NCBI GenBank assembly: GCA_030407085.1
Contig: CM059583.1
Span: 44,051,001 to 44,115,000, forward strand
DNA from: Trichopria drosophilae
Taxonomy: Eukaryota > Arthropoda > Insecta > Hymenoptera > Diapriidae
Direction: 5' to 3'
DNA length: 64,000 bases
Below the pieces are notes generated by a model. The model was not told the origin of the DNA and did no database searches. It saw only the letters and a list, made by a program, of their open reading frames with translations. The translations under genes and the position numbers were made by a program. This document shows, piece after piece, positions 35,096 through 46,154 of this stretch (within the stretch, counting starts at the first letter, position 1; every line of letters starts with the position of its first letter).

Positions 35096-36585
35096 TTACG
35101 ATATAAATATTTATAAAATTGTGACATTGCAACAATTATTGTTCAATAGAAAAGAAATTCTTGCAGTGTATGGAAAGATATTGAGTCTTGCGGTGACAAT
35201 CGAGCGACGATTTTTACTGTTCGCATTTTTCAATCGGGTTTCGTTTCACCAGCATGGATAAATGCATACGAGCATGCAGAATCGGTCAGTACTTCCGGTT
35301 TTCCATGCCGTCCCGGTAAAGTAATCCGCGAAACCGATTCGCGAAAATTATTTTTTCGTCTACGGCGGCGGCCAGTGTCCGCGACGCTCCTTCCGGTGAC
35401 AGTCGACCGGTCGGTTGTTCGATATCGCATTCGATTTATGAAAGTCGACGCATATTTAATGACATTTCCAACGGTTATATAAAAGAATGACATAGTTGCG
35501 ACAGGGACTTCTCGGTTACTTTAGTACCGCGACCCGGGAAGCATTCATCAATGTCATAAACGCGTTTATTTAATTAGGCGGCCCGTTTGATAAGAAAAAA
35601 ATTGATATTCAAATTTATGTTTCCTTATTTTGCACTTTTCCTCTCCGAGTTGGTACACGTTTATGCTCTTCAGTAATCGATAAATTGGAGCGAATTGGGT
35701 TGATGAAATATCAGGATTATTAACCGTTTCGTATGTTCGAAGGGGACAACGCGAATGCATCGTCGTTGCTCGGTTCCCTGGAATTAATGAAGCCTGAAGT
35801 TATGTTTTTGGATTGTCCACTTTTTTAGTCAAATGAATTTTTAATGACTTTCATTGCCGATAAACTTTTAATTAATTTCGTTCATTAAATTGGGAGTAAT
35901 GAAGGTTTCGAGGTCTTCTGCAGGGAAACATTTTATTTTAGTTTCTCTTGCTTTCATGATGTATTCGTGAAGTTATACTTGACACATTCGTTCGTGAAGT
36001 ATTCATCAATCTGAAATAGATGTAGAATAGAATCATTCTTCGTCACTGGTCTAAGCGGGAAGGACAGGGTCCGTGAGATATCGACAGAAACCAGTGTCAA
36101 ATGAAATTAAGAATCTTGTCAGGTTGAAAAAAAAAGAATGTTGAAGAAACGGTCGTCTTGCCGCGTAATCACGGCCGCCTTACATATAGTTTGAATAAAA
36201 TTCTAGGTTAATTGTCGCCACCGAACGCGCGGAAGAGAGATAAAAGATTGAACGATCCGACATAGGCTACCTACACGCGCATACACGACAACAGTGTGTG
36301 TATTTTCGTCACAATGGCTGTTGCCGTACGCACGGTACGCGCCGTACTTTTCCACGCAATCGGTTATTGACATGTCGTAGCACAGGGTGCGTCATTGAAC
36401 GAGTTTCGAACCTAACAACTGTCACCCTCGCCCCTATCCATACCGGTTACATGTCTGATCAACACCAAAAAAACTCAATATTTTCGAACTTAATAGTTAA
36501 ATAAATCAACCAATAATACAAATAATATAAAAAATAAAATTATCAAACATTACATTATAACAAAAATAAATATAAATAGTTAGAA
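35096..36585. other. Balanced unique sequence, no gene supported
   Basis: 35200-35800 and 36040-36440 are CG-containing and unique. Frames of 63-87 codons on both strands lack splice pairs or known motifs. May include conserved non-coding DNA. Confidence 0.4.
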
Positions 36586-36750
36586 CCCAACCTAACCTAA
36601 CCATTAACAGAGTATCACCTCTCCTAAGTATTGTTTGATCCGATACACATAAACGTCGTATACTTAGTTCGAGCCAAACCTAACTTACCCTGACCTAACC
36701 TAATTTAGTTCGAGCCGAACCTAACGTAACCTAACATAACCTAATTTAAT
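36586..36750. repeat. Degenerate CCTAA patch with a ~22-base direct repeat
   Basis: Several runs of CCTAACCTAA lie between unrelated bases. Within it the phrase TTAGTTCGAGCC followed by AAACCTAAC or GAACCTAAC occurs twice (about 36664 and 36705), a direct duplication about 41 bases apart. Confidence 0.7.
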
Positions 36751-37690
36751 GAAATATCTTCGTGGACAAGCGCACAATAATCATTCAATTCTTTGAAACA
36801 AATTGTTATCATTCATTTGTATTATTGGCAATTATTAACACACATTTAAGATTAATATACTATTAACATAAAAATAATGTTGAGTTTGTCGAATGTTGAA
36901 ATTGCAAATGTCCACATTTCATAATGTTGATTAGACCTGTTACCCTTCATACCGTCGCACTAACAATTTTTTTTTTCAAACCATAGCCTTTATCGGTGTC
37001 GCCGATTAAATTGCCGGGATTTGTTTTGTCAGTTTATTCAAAACGTATGCAAATAATCGCGCTGTGGCGCAGCCTTGAAGCTCTCTTCAAGGCGATTTCG
37101 ACTCTCCGTTTAACAATAAAATGCGCGTTCGCCGTCGACGAGGGAGATGGCGGCTGGCATTGTTGACTTTTCGTCGCAACATAATCAGAAATTTTAAGAG
37201 GGTTACCGCACGCACCATTACGCAAAAGTATCGGAACTCGCCGCCCGATTATTTACGAGCGCCGATATATAATAACGATCCAGGTAATTGACGTTTTGCA
37301 TTGCTAAATCGTTTTTACGATTCCCCGATTGTTTTCAACGTCCCGCGCCGAGTCGAAACTTGTTTTTCATTCGAGGCGTGTGTGCTCGCGCGCTAACGCA
37401 AACTCGGAAAAAATTGTTTTTAGTCAAATCAATCGCTTTTACTGATTGATTGGCATTTGCGCCGATTTATGGGAGAGTTTTCGATTTTGTCGGTGATCGT
37501 TGACGAAAATATCTTGTAAAGTGGGTACAAGTTGAGACAACTATCTTAAAATCATGTCTAGCTACAAAATGTAGGTGTTATATCTCTAAATCTGTAATAG
37601 TAGAAATTTACTACTTGAGGGTTTGTATTAAATGAAATTCAATGTTGCCCAGTGCTTTTGGTGCGCGAAGTGCCCTGTTTGCGCCCTGTA
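36751..37690. other. No gene supported; balanced island at 37000-37440
   Basis: A 63-codon minus frame at 37034-37225 is not convincing. The island has frequent CG dinucleotides and no repeats. Confidence 0.45.
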
Positions 37691-37903
37691 CACTGAAACA
37701 AAAATTCCTAATAAATAGTCGCAACACAATATTTACTTATAATAAGGAAATATTTTCTTAATTTAAATAAATATTTACTTGCTGAATAAAATCAAATTAA
37801 TATTTACTTGAATTAACTAACTATTTTTCTATTATAAGTAAATATTTTGTTGCGACTATTCAAGTAAATATTTACTTGAAATTAGCAGATTTTTTTTTCA
37901 GTG
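37691..37903. mobile_element. Family B MITE, copy 2, with intact ends
   Basis: The best-preserved copy: CACTGAAAC at 37691 and TTTTTCAGTG ending 37903, flanked on both sides by TA (GTA...TAC). Internal arms pair AATAGTCGCAACACAATATT with its near-complement. A TA duplication with CACTGA ends fits a Tc1/mariner-derived MITE. Confidence 0.8.
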
Positions 37904-38383
37904 TACTTCGCACATTCAAATTATTACGCGAAAAATTTCTCGGAGTAAAAAAATACGATATCGAGCGTCTTAAAACAAAGAAATTTCTACTAGTTTTTTT
38001 TCTTTATATGTATGTCTAAATAAATACTGATACCAACCATTTTATTCTCTGGTAACAAAAATAGTGATTATTTACAACTAATGGCATTAACTACTAAATG
38101 CTTCAATTTTATATAATTGTTTCTCTTTTTATTAGATGTAATCAATTACTTCATTTATTAATCATGATTTTTACTACTAGAAAGTAAAATATTAGTTATT
38201 CCTTAATCAAGTTCAACTGGTTTACATGACGAGTTTTAAAAAGTTCAATAATTATCGTCAGATTAGTAAAGTTGCTAATTAATTGATTAATAGACTCATA
38301 TTATTTATTTTGACTAAATAACAACTTTTTTTGTAAACTTAAATTACGCGTCTGTTGTTATTGCAGCAAAATTCGGAATCACG
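37904..38383. other. AT-rich, no gene seen
   Basis: No frames, splice pairs or repeats that I can support. Confidence 0.5.
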
Positions 38384-38791
38384 TCATTCGATTTTTACAA
38401 TCTTGTAATGAGAGTCGAATGCACACGTTGATTCGTTCAACATTATATATGACGGTGGTTTTTAATCGCCTTTTACTAATCCTTGAAATAAATTAATAAA
38501 TTCGCCAGCATCGTTAATTCAAATCCTGCCAGTGATAATTAACAATCGCGCCCGACGATTTTCACTTAATGAATAATATTTCACTCTTCTCGCGGGAGAC
38601 GCGTGCTTGGATAAATATACATTGAGTTTGTAGCGTTCAAGGGTTTCGACATAAATTTCGTTTTGATCGTCCACTAAATAATGTTCGATTTCAAAGCCGC
38701 AACTTGATAGACGCGCGATTCTTGCGGGAACCTCTTTAATTATTGCCACGGCTATTTTATCCCCGGTTTGGAGGTTCTTCAATTGTTACTA
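38384..38791 (-). pseudogene. Broken reading frame with Tudor-like sequence
   Basis: One minus frame stays open for about 400 bases except for a TGA (38519-38521) and a TAA (38462-38464). The first 86 codons look protein-like: TGDKIAVAIIKEVPARIARL, then GFEIEHYLVDDQNEIYVETL, then HASPARRVKYYSLSE. The order GDxIAV - variable strand - (F/Y)LVD..N - E.L - P(A)RRV...SL parallels the Tudor fold (usually VDYGN, then an L-P-x-x-A...C-x-L segment), but the VDDQN in place of VDYGN and the low similarity make this tentative. After the TGA the frame continues as INDAGEFINLFQGLVKGD. No ATG and no convincing splice sites; best read as a decayed gene fragment, or chance. Confidence 0.3.
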
Positions 38792-39270
38792 ATGCCTACG
38801 GGATTACCCCGATGTTTTAACTTGTCTGCATTTCATTCAGTTATTTAGTTAGGTTCGTTTTATTATTTTATCAAGTAAATATTATATGTTCCCTATTGAA
38901 TAATTCTATTTCAGTGATACTACAATTGTATTTTGTCTTCATTTCGTATCATTATGGCATTTTTTTAAATTCTAACTATAACTAATTCTAATTAATAATT
39001 ATTAAAACTCCAATGACATAAAAAAACATGCAAAAATTTCTTATATAAGTAATCTCTCGAGGAAGGTCCTCATTTTGTTCCATAGAAGAAGAAAAAACAA
39101 AAATTTTTCTTCGAAAAAAAATATTATTTTTTATGATTACGTGTAAAATGAGGATATTTTGGGCATACTAACCCTTAAGTAACATTTTTTTAAAGAAAAA
39201 ATGGTCAAAAATAAGGACCAAAAGAATGTTTAAATGGCAAAGCAATTTGCATCAAAATAATGAATCAGGA
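38792..39270. other. AT-rich, no gene seen
   Basis: Nothing beyond A/T-rich words. A CTAACCCTTAAG string at 39168-39179 resembles a TTAA element end. Confidence 0.5.
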
Positions 39271-39302
39271 AGTTTTCAAGGTCGCTAATTATGAATCTGA
39301 TG
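39271..39302 (+). repeat. Family I fragment
   Basis: GTTTTCAAGGTCGCTAATTA followed by TGAATCTGA matches the family I core at 7590. Flanks are diverged. Confidence 0.5.
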
Positions 39303-40544
39303 ATATTTAGATCATTATATTTTCTAAAATTCTCTTGATAAGATAACATTTCCAAAATTTTGACCTGAAGATACTTTATGATAACTGATTACAAATCCAA
39401 GGTAGATTTTGGTAATTTTGACTGCTAAATGATAGACACATGACTGAGCTATTCAACAATAATTATTTTTCTTAGTAAAAACTGCGTAATCATTGTTCAT
39501 TGAAAATTTCGACGTATTTTGTCTATTTGTACAAAATTTTAGTTTAAATGGACGTCCTAAGGATAGGCCTCGCCATTTTGAACTGTTGTACAATTGTATC
39601 CTTTGTTTGATTACCAACAAACTTTGACCTCCAGAATAGGACAGAGCAAACAATCAATGTCATTCAGGAATTGGAATGATTTTCATGTTTACTTTTGATT
39701 TTGGCCTGCAAATTCCATGCATTAACCACTTGGATGCACGTGCAGTACTCGTAACTAGTAGAAAACTATGAATTGGGCATCCCTGTCAATTGTGCATGAA
39801 TATTCATGCGTACCTATGTAATTCCCGGTAGCTGAATCTTTCATTCGCGGAAACGCTTTAACGTCGGAAAAGCGCGGCAGGCCTATAATTTATTGTTTTT
39901 AACGCCTTACCAGAAGCGCGAAATTAATAATTCCGGGGAACGGCGAACGCGTGCGATTATTTTAGAAAGTAAAAAATTCGCGTCTACTGCCGCGCTGCTG
40001 CCCGATTCGAGCCTCTGGAACTCTCTGTGTTATTATTGACGAGCGTAATTATATAGAATCGTTTAAATTTAATCGTTTTGAATTCGTAACCGATCAAATA
40101 CCCTCTCATTTGAAAAAATTCGAAAAAAATCCACGAAACCCAGTGCATATAGTTTAATTTAATGGAGAACACGATTTCGAGCCACGTGTAATCGTTATGC
40201 AATTAAATGTTTCAAGTTTTTTTTTATTTATTGGAGTTGGAGGAAAATGACGTGGAAAAACACTAGAAACAAATTCGATGACGATGATTGATTTCGTTTA
40301 CGCAATAATCTAAGAAAAATAGAATTGTTTTATATGAATTATATAAAATCAATAATAACCGTCCATAAGTGTGAATTGTAATTTATTTATATAATCTATA
40401 TACAATTATCGTTTTTTCAATTATTCAAGTTACTGAATATCGTATTTATCTGTAGAAATATTGTATAAGGTCCTTAAGTTAGGACTAAACTAAGTTACAA
40501 CGTTGATGAATTAGACCCCTTTCGACTAAAAGATATTCATGTAA
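39303..40544. other. No gene seen
   Basis: AT-rich with a small balanced patch at 39830-40030. Frames of 66-72 codons on the minus strand are unremarkable. Confidence 0.5.
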
Positions 40545-40610
40545 TAGTTGCTAAAATTACCGCTAGGTGGCGAGACCCCCGAAATCCATATCCACATCTA
40601 AAGTAGCGCA
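40545..40610 (-). repeat. Family M fragment with CTCF-like motif
   Basis: Minus strand reads CGCCACCTAGCGGTAAT followed by AACTAT, shared with 24443-24472. Plus strand CCGCTAGGTGGCGAG agrees with the CTCF core YAGRKGGC. Only this end of the family is retained. Confidence 0.5.
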
Positions 40611-41797
40611 TTGATTTATATAATTAGATTCGCGTTAGTATCATATAAAATTTGCTATTTTTAATACAATTTTTTTTATTTTTAGATTATTAAAAAATGG
40701 GTATAAAAATTGAATTTGAAAAAGTTTTTCGGCTCTCTAAAGGTTAAAAAGTACAATAATTTTTGGTAGGAGAATATTTTTCATCATCTGCGCCAATAAC
40801 GTTGCGTATAGCCAAGCTCGGCTTTGATGGTTTGTTGGCTTAATTTGATAAAACGGTTATTACGATTATTACTTGTAACGAACGGTTACACGCGTTAAGA
40901 TCATTGTGTATCATTTCATAATTCCGTGAAAGGCGAAAAAAAATTATTGGTTGCGAAACGCGGGTATCCTTCATCTTGTACGAATCGTGTTTCGTCGTGT
41001 TGAAATAACAAATTCTTTTTAAACTGGTACTACTTTCGAATTAACAGTTCGCACGTGTCAGCTCGTGCTTTACGAGTATTATATATACACGTCGAGCGGT
41101 GCACGTGTATAAGTATATATAAATCGACGTTATTAATTGAAAAGGAAAATTGTGCAACGAGGAGTCACAGACAAAAAGCGATGACAAAATCGCTCATATT
41201 TTTACGGTACGTCGAGCGCTATCAAAATTTTTTCATATTTTTCAATGAGAGAGAGAGAGAGAGAGAAAATGAGTTTTATGTTGCACTGCACGTTATTTCA
41301 CTACTTGTCCTTGATTCCTTGTGCAAATCAGCCGTCTAATTTTATCAATCCAAAAGCGACGTGCGGTGGCAACGTTCTGTAATCGACTCGAGATCCTGTA
41401 TTTCAAACGGTGACAACCGGTACTTTTTTCATAAAGCTTGTGATTTGTTGTGCGATTAAAGTAGCTCCATCTCTCCCTTTCTCTCTTATGTCGATGAATA
41501 TTTATATACCTGCACTACAGATTATGTAAAAATGCCTAAATTATAACGGTCTTATGAGCTATTTATTGCATTGCTGTAACTTGTTACGATAATTTCGGTA
41601 ATATTTATGATTTAATGATTCAACTACTCGAATAAACAATGATTAATGGTACATCGTGTCTAACTTACTAAGAAAATCATGTAATTTGTTTTCCAAGTGC
41701 TTTTATATAACGCTTTCGTATGTCTCAAAACAATTGCGAGTTTATAGACGTTGATATAACAAATTCGAAATAAAAAATATAGCGAACCATTTGAGTA
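40611..41797. other. No gene seen; (GA)n microsatellite at 41246-41266
   Basis: Two CACGTG E-boxes lie at 41053-41058 and 41101-41106 in a short balanced patch. The GA tract is about 21 bases. A 94-codon frame crossing the tract is rejected as coding. Confidence 0.5.
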
Positions 41798-41960
41798 CAC
41801 TACTGAGAGACCGACAATATTAAAATTTAGTATAAATGATTCTAAGAAAGTGCTATTCTGAATATGAAAACTTAACAATGTTTATATGAAAAATTAATAT
41901 TTCGAATAAATGATATAACTTATACTAATAATCAAAATTATACTAAAAATTTTACTTGAT
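41798..41960. mobile_element. Family C MITE, eroded copy 3
   Basis: TA followed by CACTACTGAGAGACCGACAA, then TATTAAAATTTAGTATAAAT, matches the complement of the right end of the 53164-53373 element. The rest is diverged and the right boundary is approximate. Confidence 0.55.
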
Positions 41961-42253
41961 ATTTTGAATTCCATAAAAATGAAATTTCCAGAGTTTTCTG
42001 TTATTTATTTCACAAATAAAATAGGGACCAGGACATCACGCGAACGTTTTAGAAAATCGGCGTGATATCATTCCATCAGAAATTGTCAGATATATTTCAA
42101 ATGGGAATTTGTCGTCCAAATCCGGCAACTACGATTCCACTTGCTTATTTCCTCGGAGTAATGCTTATTGAGAGTATAAATAAGTCGATATAAGCGACGC
42201 GTGATCTGTCGCTATTATACGAAATCATGTGCGACTTCGTTCAAGGATTTCAA

Positions 42254-42357
42254 AGCCACCTAGCGCCCGCCGGGAGAACCCTCTAGTTTATACACGCGCG
42301 GACGTGTGCAGGCGTCTTATTTATCTGTCAAGATCAAACACCGAACGCCAGAGGGCG
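42254..42357. promoter_or_regulatory. Pair of CTCF-like motifs
   Basis: GCCACCTAGCGCC (42254-42266, minus-strand core TAGGTGGC) and CGCCAGAGGGCG (42346-42357, plus-strand core CAGAGGGC) lie 90 bases apart in opposite orientation, in balanced unique sequence. Both fit the YAGRKGGC core of animal CTCF. Binding is inferred only. Confidence 0.3.
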
Positions 42358-42532
42358 ACAATTCTCGAGAACAAAGTAGTCTGCCTTTTTATTTAAATAG
42401 GATTCGAGTGACGCGCAAGCTGATCATTTAGATCTGTCAATATTCTATATTGAAAAGAGATAAAGGGAACCCAGGCTTTTTTAAATTATATTTCGTGATG
42501 TCCCTCTTTTTTTCCCAAAATTTCGCTATATA

Positions 42533-42776
42533 CAGGGTGGACCTCGGCTGGCGGGTCAAAGGCATCCCATGTTAAAGAAGTAACTCGATCAGAAATCGAT
42601 TAATCCCGTGGTAATTAGGGTTTGCTACAGGATTTTAATTTCTCACAATGCATAACAAAACAGAATTAAGAATTGTAGCAAAGCCGACAAGTTCTAAATA
42701 CCGCGTGATTAGTCGGCAGATCTAGTTACTTCTTTAACATGGAATGCCTATGACCCGCAAGCCGAGGTCCACCCTG
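42533..42776. mobile_element. TACAGGGTG MITE with TA duplication
   Basis: CAGGGTGGACCTCGGCTGGC at the left is complemented by GCAAGCCGAGGTCCACCCTG at the right, and inverted similarity continues through ATGTTAAAGAAGTAACT. The unit is 244 bp and is flanked by TA on both sides (within TATA). Arms are nearly identical, suggesting a fairly recent insertion. Non-coding; Tc1/mariner-type mobilisation is inferred from the TA duplication. Confidence 0.85.
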
Positions 42777-42877
42777 TATATTTAACTTCGACGCCGAGAG
42801 TCCACACTGTCATTTACTGATTACCAAACAAGAGTTTGTTTATTTTAAATGATACGTAGCCTCAGCATTTTCTTCTT

Positions 42878-43032
42878 ATAAATATTAAAAGTATATTATC
42901 AAATATTGTAATAAAAATACTAAAAATTGATAAAGTTATAAGAATAATCGGTTTAATATTCACTAATTTTTAATCACAGTTGTGACTATTTTCGTATGGA
43001 GTATATTAAAAATTAGTATCGGTCTTTCAGTG
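42878..43032 (-). mobile_element. Family C MITE, truncated copy 2
   Basis: Closely matches the complement of 53164-53360, including the TCACAGTTGTGACTATTTT block and the end TCGGTCTTTCAGTG followed by TA. The other terminus is missing. Confidence 0.75.
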
Positions 43033-44357
43033 TAATAAAAAAAATTGTAACCATTATTTATTATCAGTTCGAGAGCATAATTTATGTGTTTTGTTAATTT
43101 CCCTGTTAATTCGTGTGAATTATCCTCGTACAGAATCCCTAAAAAAAGTTAAGTTTCTTTTTTAGAACATTTTATGAACTTCTGTGGATAAAAACTGTTC
43201 TCACTAGTAAATCAATAAGATCGACCTTGAATATTTTTTTTACACTTAGTAAAGAGAAGAGAAAAGATAGGAAAACAATGTTATTTATTTTTAATATGTA
43301 ATTGTTATTTCCTTTTTAAATAAATTTACCCGAGGTAATTAATTAACAATACATATTGTTAATAATTAATAATTCTTTTCGTGATGTCCCTCTTTTTTTA
43401 TGTAATTATTTTAAATATTTGTATTGTTTATTTTTCGTCTTCTTACGTATATTATAAAAAACAAACCGAAATATGTTTATGAAAGTAATTAGATGTTTTA
43501 ACATTATTATGTCATAATTGTTCAAGAAATCGAATGAAATGATTTTAGAATTTGAATAAGAAATATTGTGAAATTTTTTAATTTCTTCTTCGAAATTAGC
43601 ACAGAACAACCTAAAATTGCACATCATTTGTTAATGAACCGAAGCACTTTAGAAGGGTTTTATATAGACTCGGTGTCGATTCTCCAGGAATAGTCTTCAT
43701 TCCAGAAATAGCTGGGTAGTCAATAAGGAAGTTGTATATATATCGAACATCTCGCCTTGCACCCCAATGGTGTAAATATCCGAGTCCAAGTTAGGTAAAA
43801 CGACTAAAAAAGGCGATATCGCTAAAATCGTTTTCCGATAAAAAATTTCGAAAGTTTATTTGATTTTCTGGAATTGTTTATAGCATATATTCGATCACAA
43901 AATATTGCAAACGAAATATACACCAAGTATATGCTATACTAAATTAAAATATTAAATATATTATGTTTAATTAAATAAATACAAATGGCGTTAAATTATT
44001 TAATTAAGAAAAGTTATATAATATAATTTCCAAAAGTTAATAAAATACTCTTGACTGTTTAAGCAATAATCAATGTAATTAAAATCTTACTCTGACGAAA
44101 ACAGGATATTTATTTTTTTTTGTGTCGTCAACATTTTGACCTACATGAATATTTATTTTGCTTTATTTCATTCAATTACAAACGATCAGTGTTGCCAAAA
44201 TAAAATTTTACTTGTACGTTAATTATATCGCATCAGAACAATGGCAATTCAAAAAGACCACGAGAATTTTGATCTTTTGTGTAAAAGAATTGATTTTTCT
44301 GTGGATATAAATATAAATCACCAAGTCAAGGCTTACTAAGTACATTCTATACGGAAG
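43033..44357. other. AT-rich, no gene seen
   Basis: A 73-codon minus frame at 43406-43627 is low-complexity. No further structure supported. Confidence 0.5.
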
Positions 44358-44550
44358 CACTGAAAGAAAATTTCCTAATTTCAAGTAAATATTTACTTGA
44401 ATAGTCGCAACAAAATATTTACTTATAATAGAAAAATAATGTGTTAATTGGACTAAATATTATTTTGATTTTATCCAGCAAGTAAAATTTTAAGTAAATA
44501 TTTTGTTACGACTATTCAAGTAAATATTTATTTGAAATTTTTTTTCAGTG
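44358..44550. mobile_element. Family B MITE, copy 3
   Basis: CACTGAAAG at the left and TTTTTCAGTG at the right enclose the same AATAGTCGCAACAAAATATT arms, with a deletion of about 20-30 bases relative to the other copies. No TA is seen at the outer edges (AG and CA instead). Confidence 0.75.
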
Positions 44551-45639
44551 CATAATACTGTAAATAGTTGCCTGACGTTTGAAAGAGATGCGTTACCCAC
44601 TGATCCATTTTCACATGCATGCTAATGAATGAACGCAAATTGATAGAACTTAAGAAAGGAAAATCAGGAAAATAAACTTGTGACGTCTAGTTTTTGTCGG
44701 TAAAATAGTAAAAATATGTGTAGCTATAAAAAAGAAATGTTTTTCGAAACCGAGAAAAATCAACTAGTGTTTACAATAAGGAAACAATTGAAATCTCTCT
44801 TGTCGAGGACACGTCGATGTACGCATAAAAGGATGCGTTGCGTCCGATATCGATTGCGCGAAATCACCGACGAGAGATGTGTTTTTTTTTGTCGGTTCGT
44901 CACCGCCGCGCCGCCACAGTGATTTTACGAAATGCGTATTGGAAAAACCTACTGGTCAAAAGGCGTTTTGCAAAAGTCGACTTGCATGGCCAGTTAATTC
45001 GAAGGTTGCATCGCCCGCCGCTGTCGCTTTCTAACCCAATTACAAGAGCTGCATGCTGCAGGTATTGGCCAATTCGCCGCTAATACTGGGTCTAGGTCCT
45101 TGCCAGACGAAGAATACTAATTCTCACGAGGCACGATGATGATGCCGACGGTCGCTTCTTATAAAATCCACGCGCGTCTCTAATTGCAACGTTGCAAACC
45201 ATTGCGATTCGGGCAGGCACACTTTCGAAAACCCGGAAATACTCGACTTTGCAACATGAATTTTGGCCAGTAGTTTCAGCGATGACAGATTTTTTTTTAC
45301 CGAGCTCTTGGGAAAGGGCCGGAACAGGTGTTTGGTACCGACGGTTAGTAATTTGCTAACACCGATGGAGTTCGTTGGTTTAACCGTTTTGTCGCTAAAT
45401 GAACTTTAGTTTGGGGAAATGGGAAAGAGCAGAAAGAGCTCTTAAAGCGATCTTTAATAGCATTAATGTCCGTTGAGAGCTCTACAAGAGTTCTGAAACA
45501 TGAGGTCTCAGAAAAGAGGTTTTTTTTTACGAGTTTTATTTCTAACTATAAAATCAATAATTTAATGGAAAAATAATTTAAACAAATTTATACATTAAAA
45601 ATACTTTTAAGAAAGTCGAGGCTTTTTAAGGAATTTTCA
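44551..45639. other. Balanced island at 44750-45300; no gene supported
   Basis: Overlapping plus frames of 68 and 81 codons (44716-44922, 44838-45083) have no splice pairs. The island is CG-containing and unique. Confidence 0.4.
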
Positions 45640-45960
45640 TTAGGCCGAAAAATGTGAATTAATTAAGTAATAATTTCTATCGGTAATCCGGACCAAGTGT
45701 CTGAGTTTTAAAATTTGGCGCGACTAAATATTGTCCACCAATCAATTTTTGAAATCTCAAGTTAGATGGTAAGTGACACGAAAGGATTAAATCGTTAAAA
45801 AATGATTGATTAAAAATGTGAAACGTTGCTGTTAATTCACGAAAAATATAGAAAAATCGGAATGCAGAAAAATTCTCGAAAAATTGGTGGACAATATTTA
45901 GTCGCGATCACCGATAAATTTAATTATTAATTTATTAAAATACTACCGGACGATAAATTC
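45640..45960. mobile_element. Inverted-repeat element with GCGACTAAATATTGTCCACC arms
   Basis: A 23-24-base block at 45720-45743 is exactly complemented at 45883-45906, and weaker pairing extends outward (CTATCGGTAAT against ATCACCGATAAA). A GTAAGT-like word at 45764 lies in the loop and is not treated as a splice site. Boundaries approximate. Confidence 0.6.
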
Positions 45961-46077
45961 ATTTCTCGATGTAATGTACTTAAATTCAGATAAATTCGTT
46001 AACGAAAAAATGTGAGTTGGAAATTTTATTGAGGTCAAATGATTGATGTAAAACATTTATAATATAAAAAACTAGAA

Positions 46078-46154
46078 TCTGGTACAAATTTGTATTTTAG
46101 TATTGTTAGCAGTATTGCAAATGTTGAAATAAGTGTATACTAATTTGTACCAGA
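46078..46154. repeat. Small hairpin, CTGGTACAAATT ends
   Basis: TCTGGTACAAATTTGTATTT at the left pairs with AATTTGTACCAGA at the right around a 40-base loop. Likely a very short MITE. Confidence 0.5.

Larger units (their letters stand above)
42491..43399. repeat. Direct repeat TTTCGTGATGTCCCTCTTTT, two copies
   Basis: A segment of about 23 bases occurs at 42491-42513 and again at 43377-43399. Between them lie the 244-bp TACAGGGTG element and a family C copy. A partial inverted match (GGACATCACG) lies at 42031-42040. It may be a target or terminal remnant of an older insertion, or part of another repeat. Confidence 0.4.
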
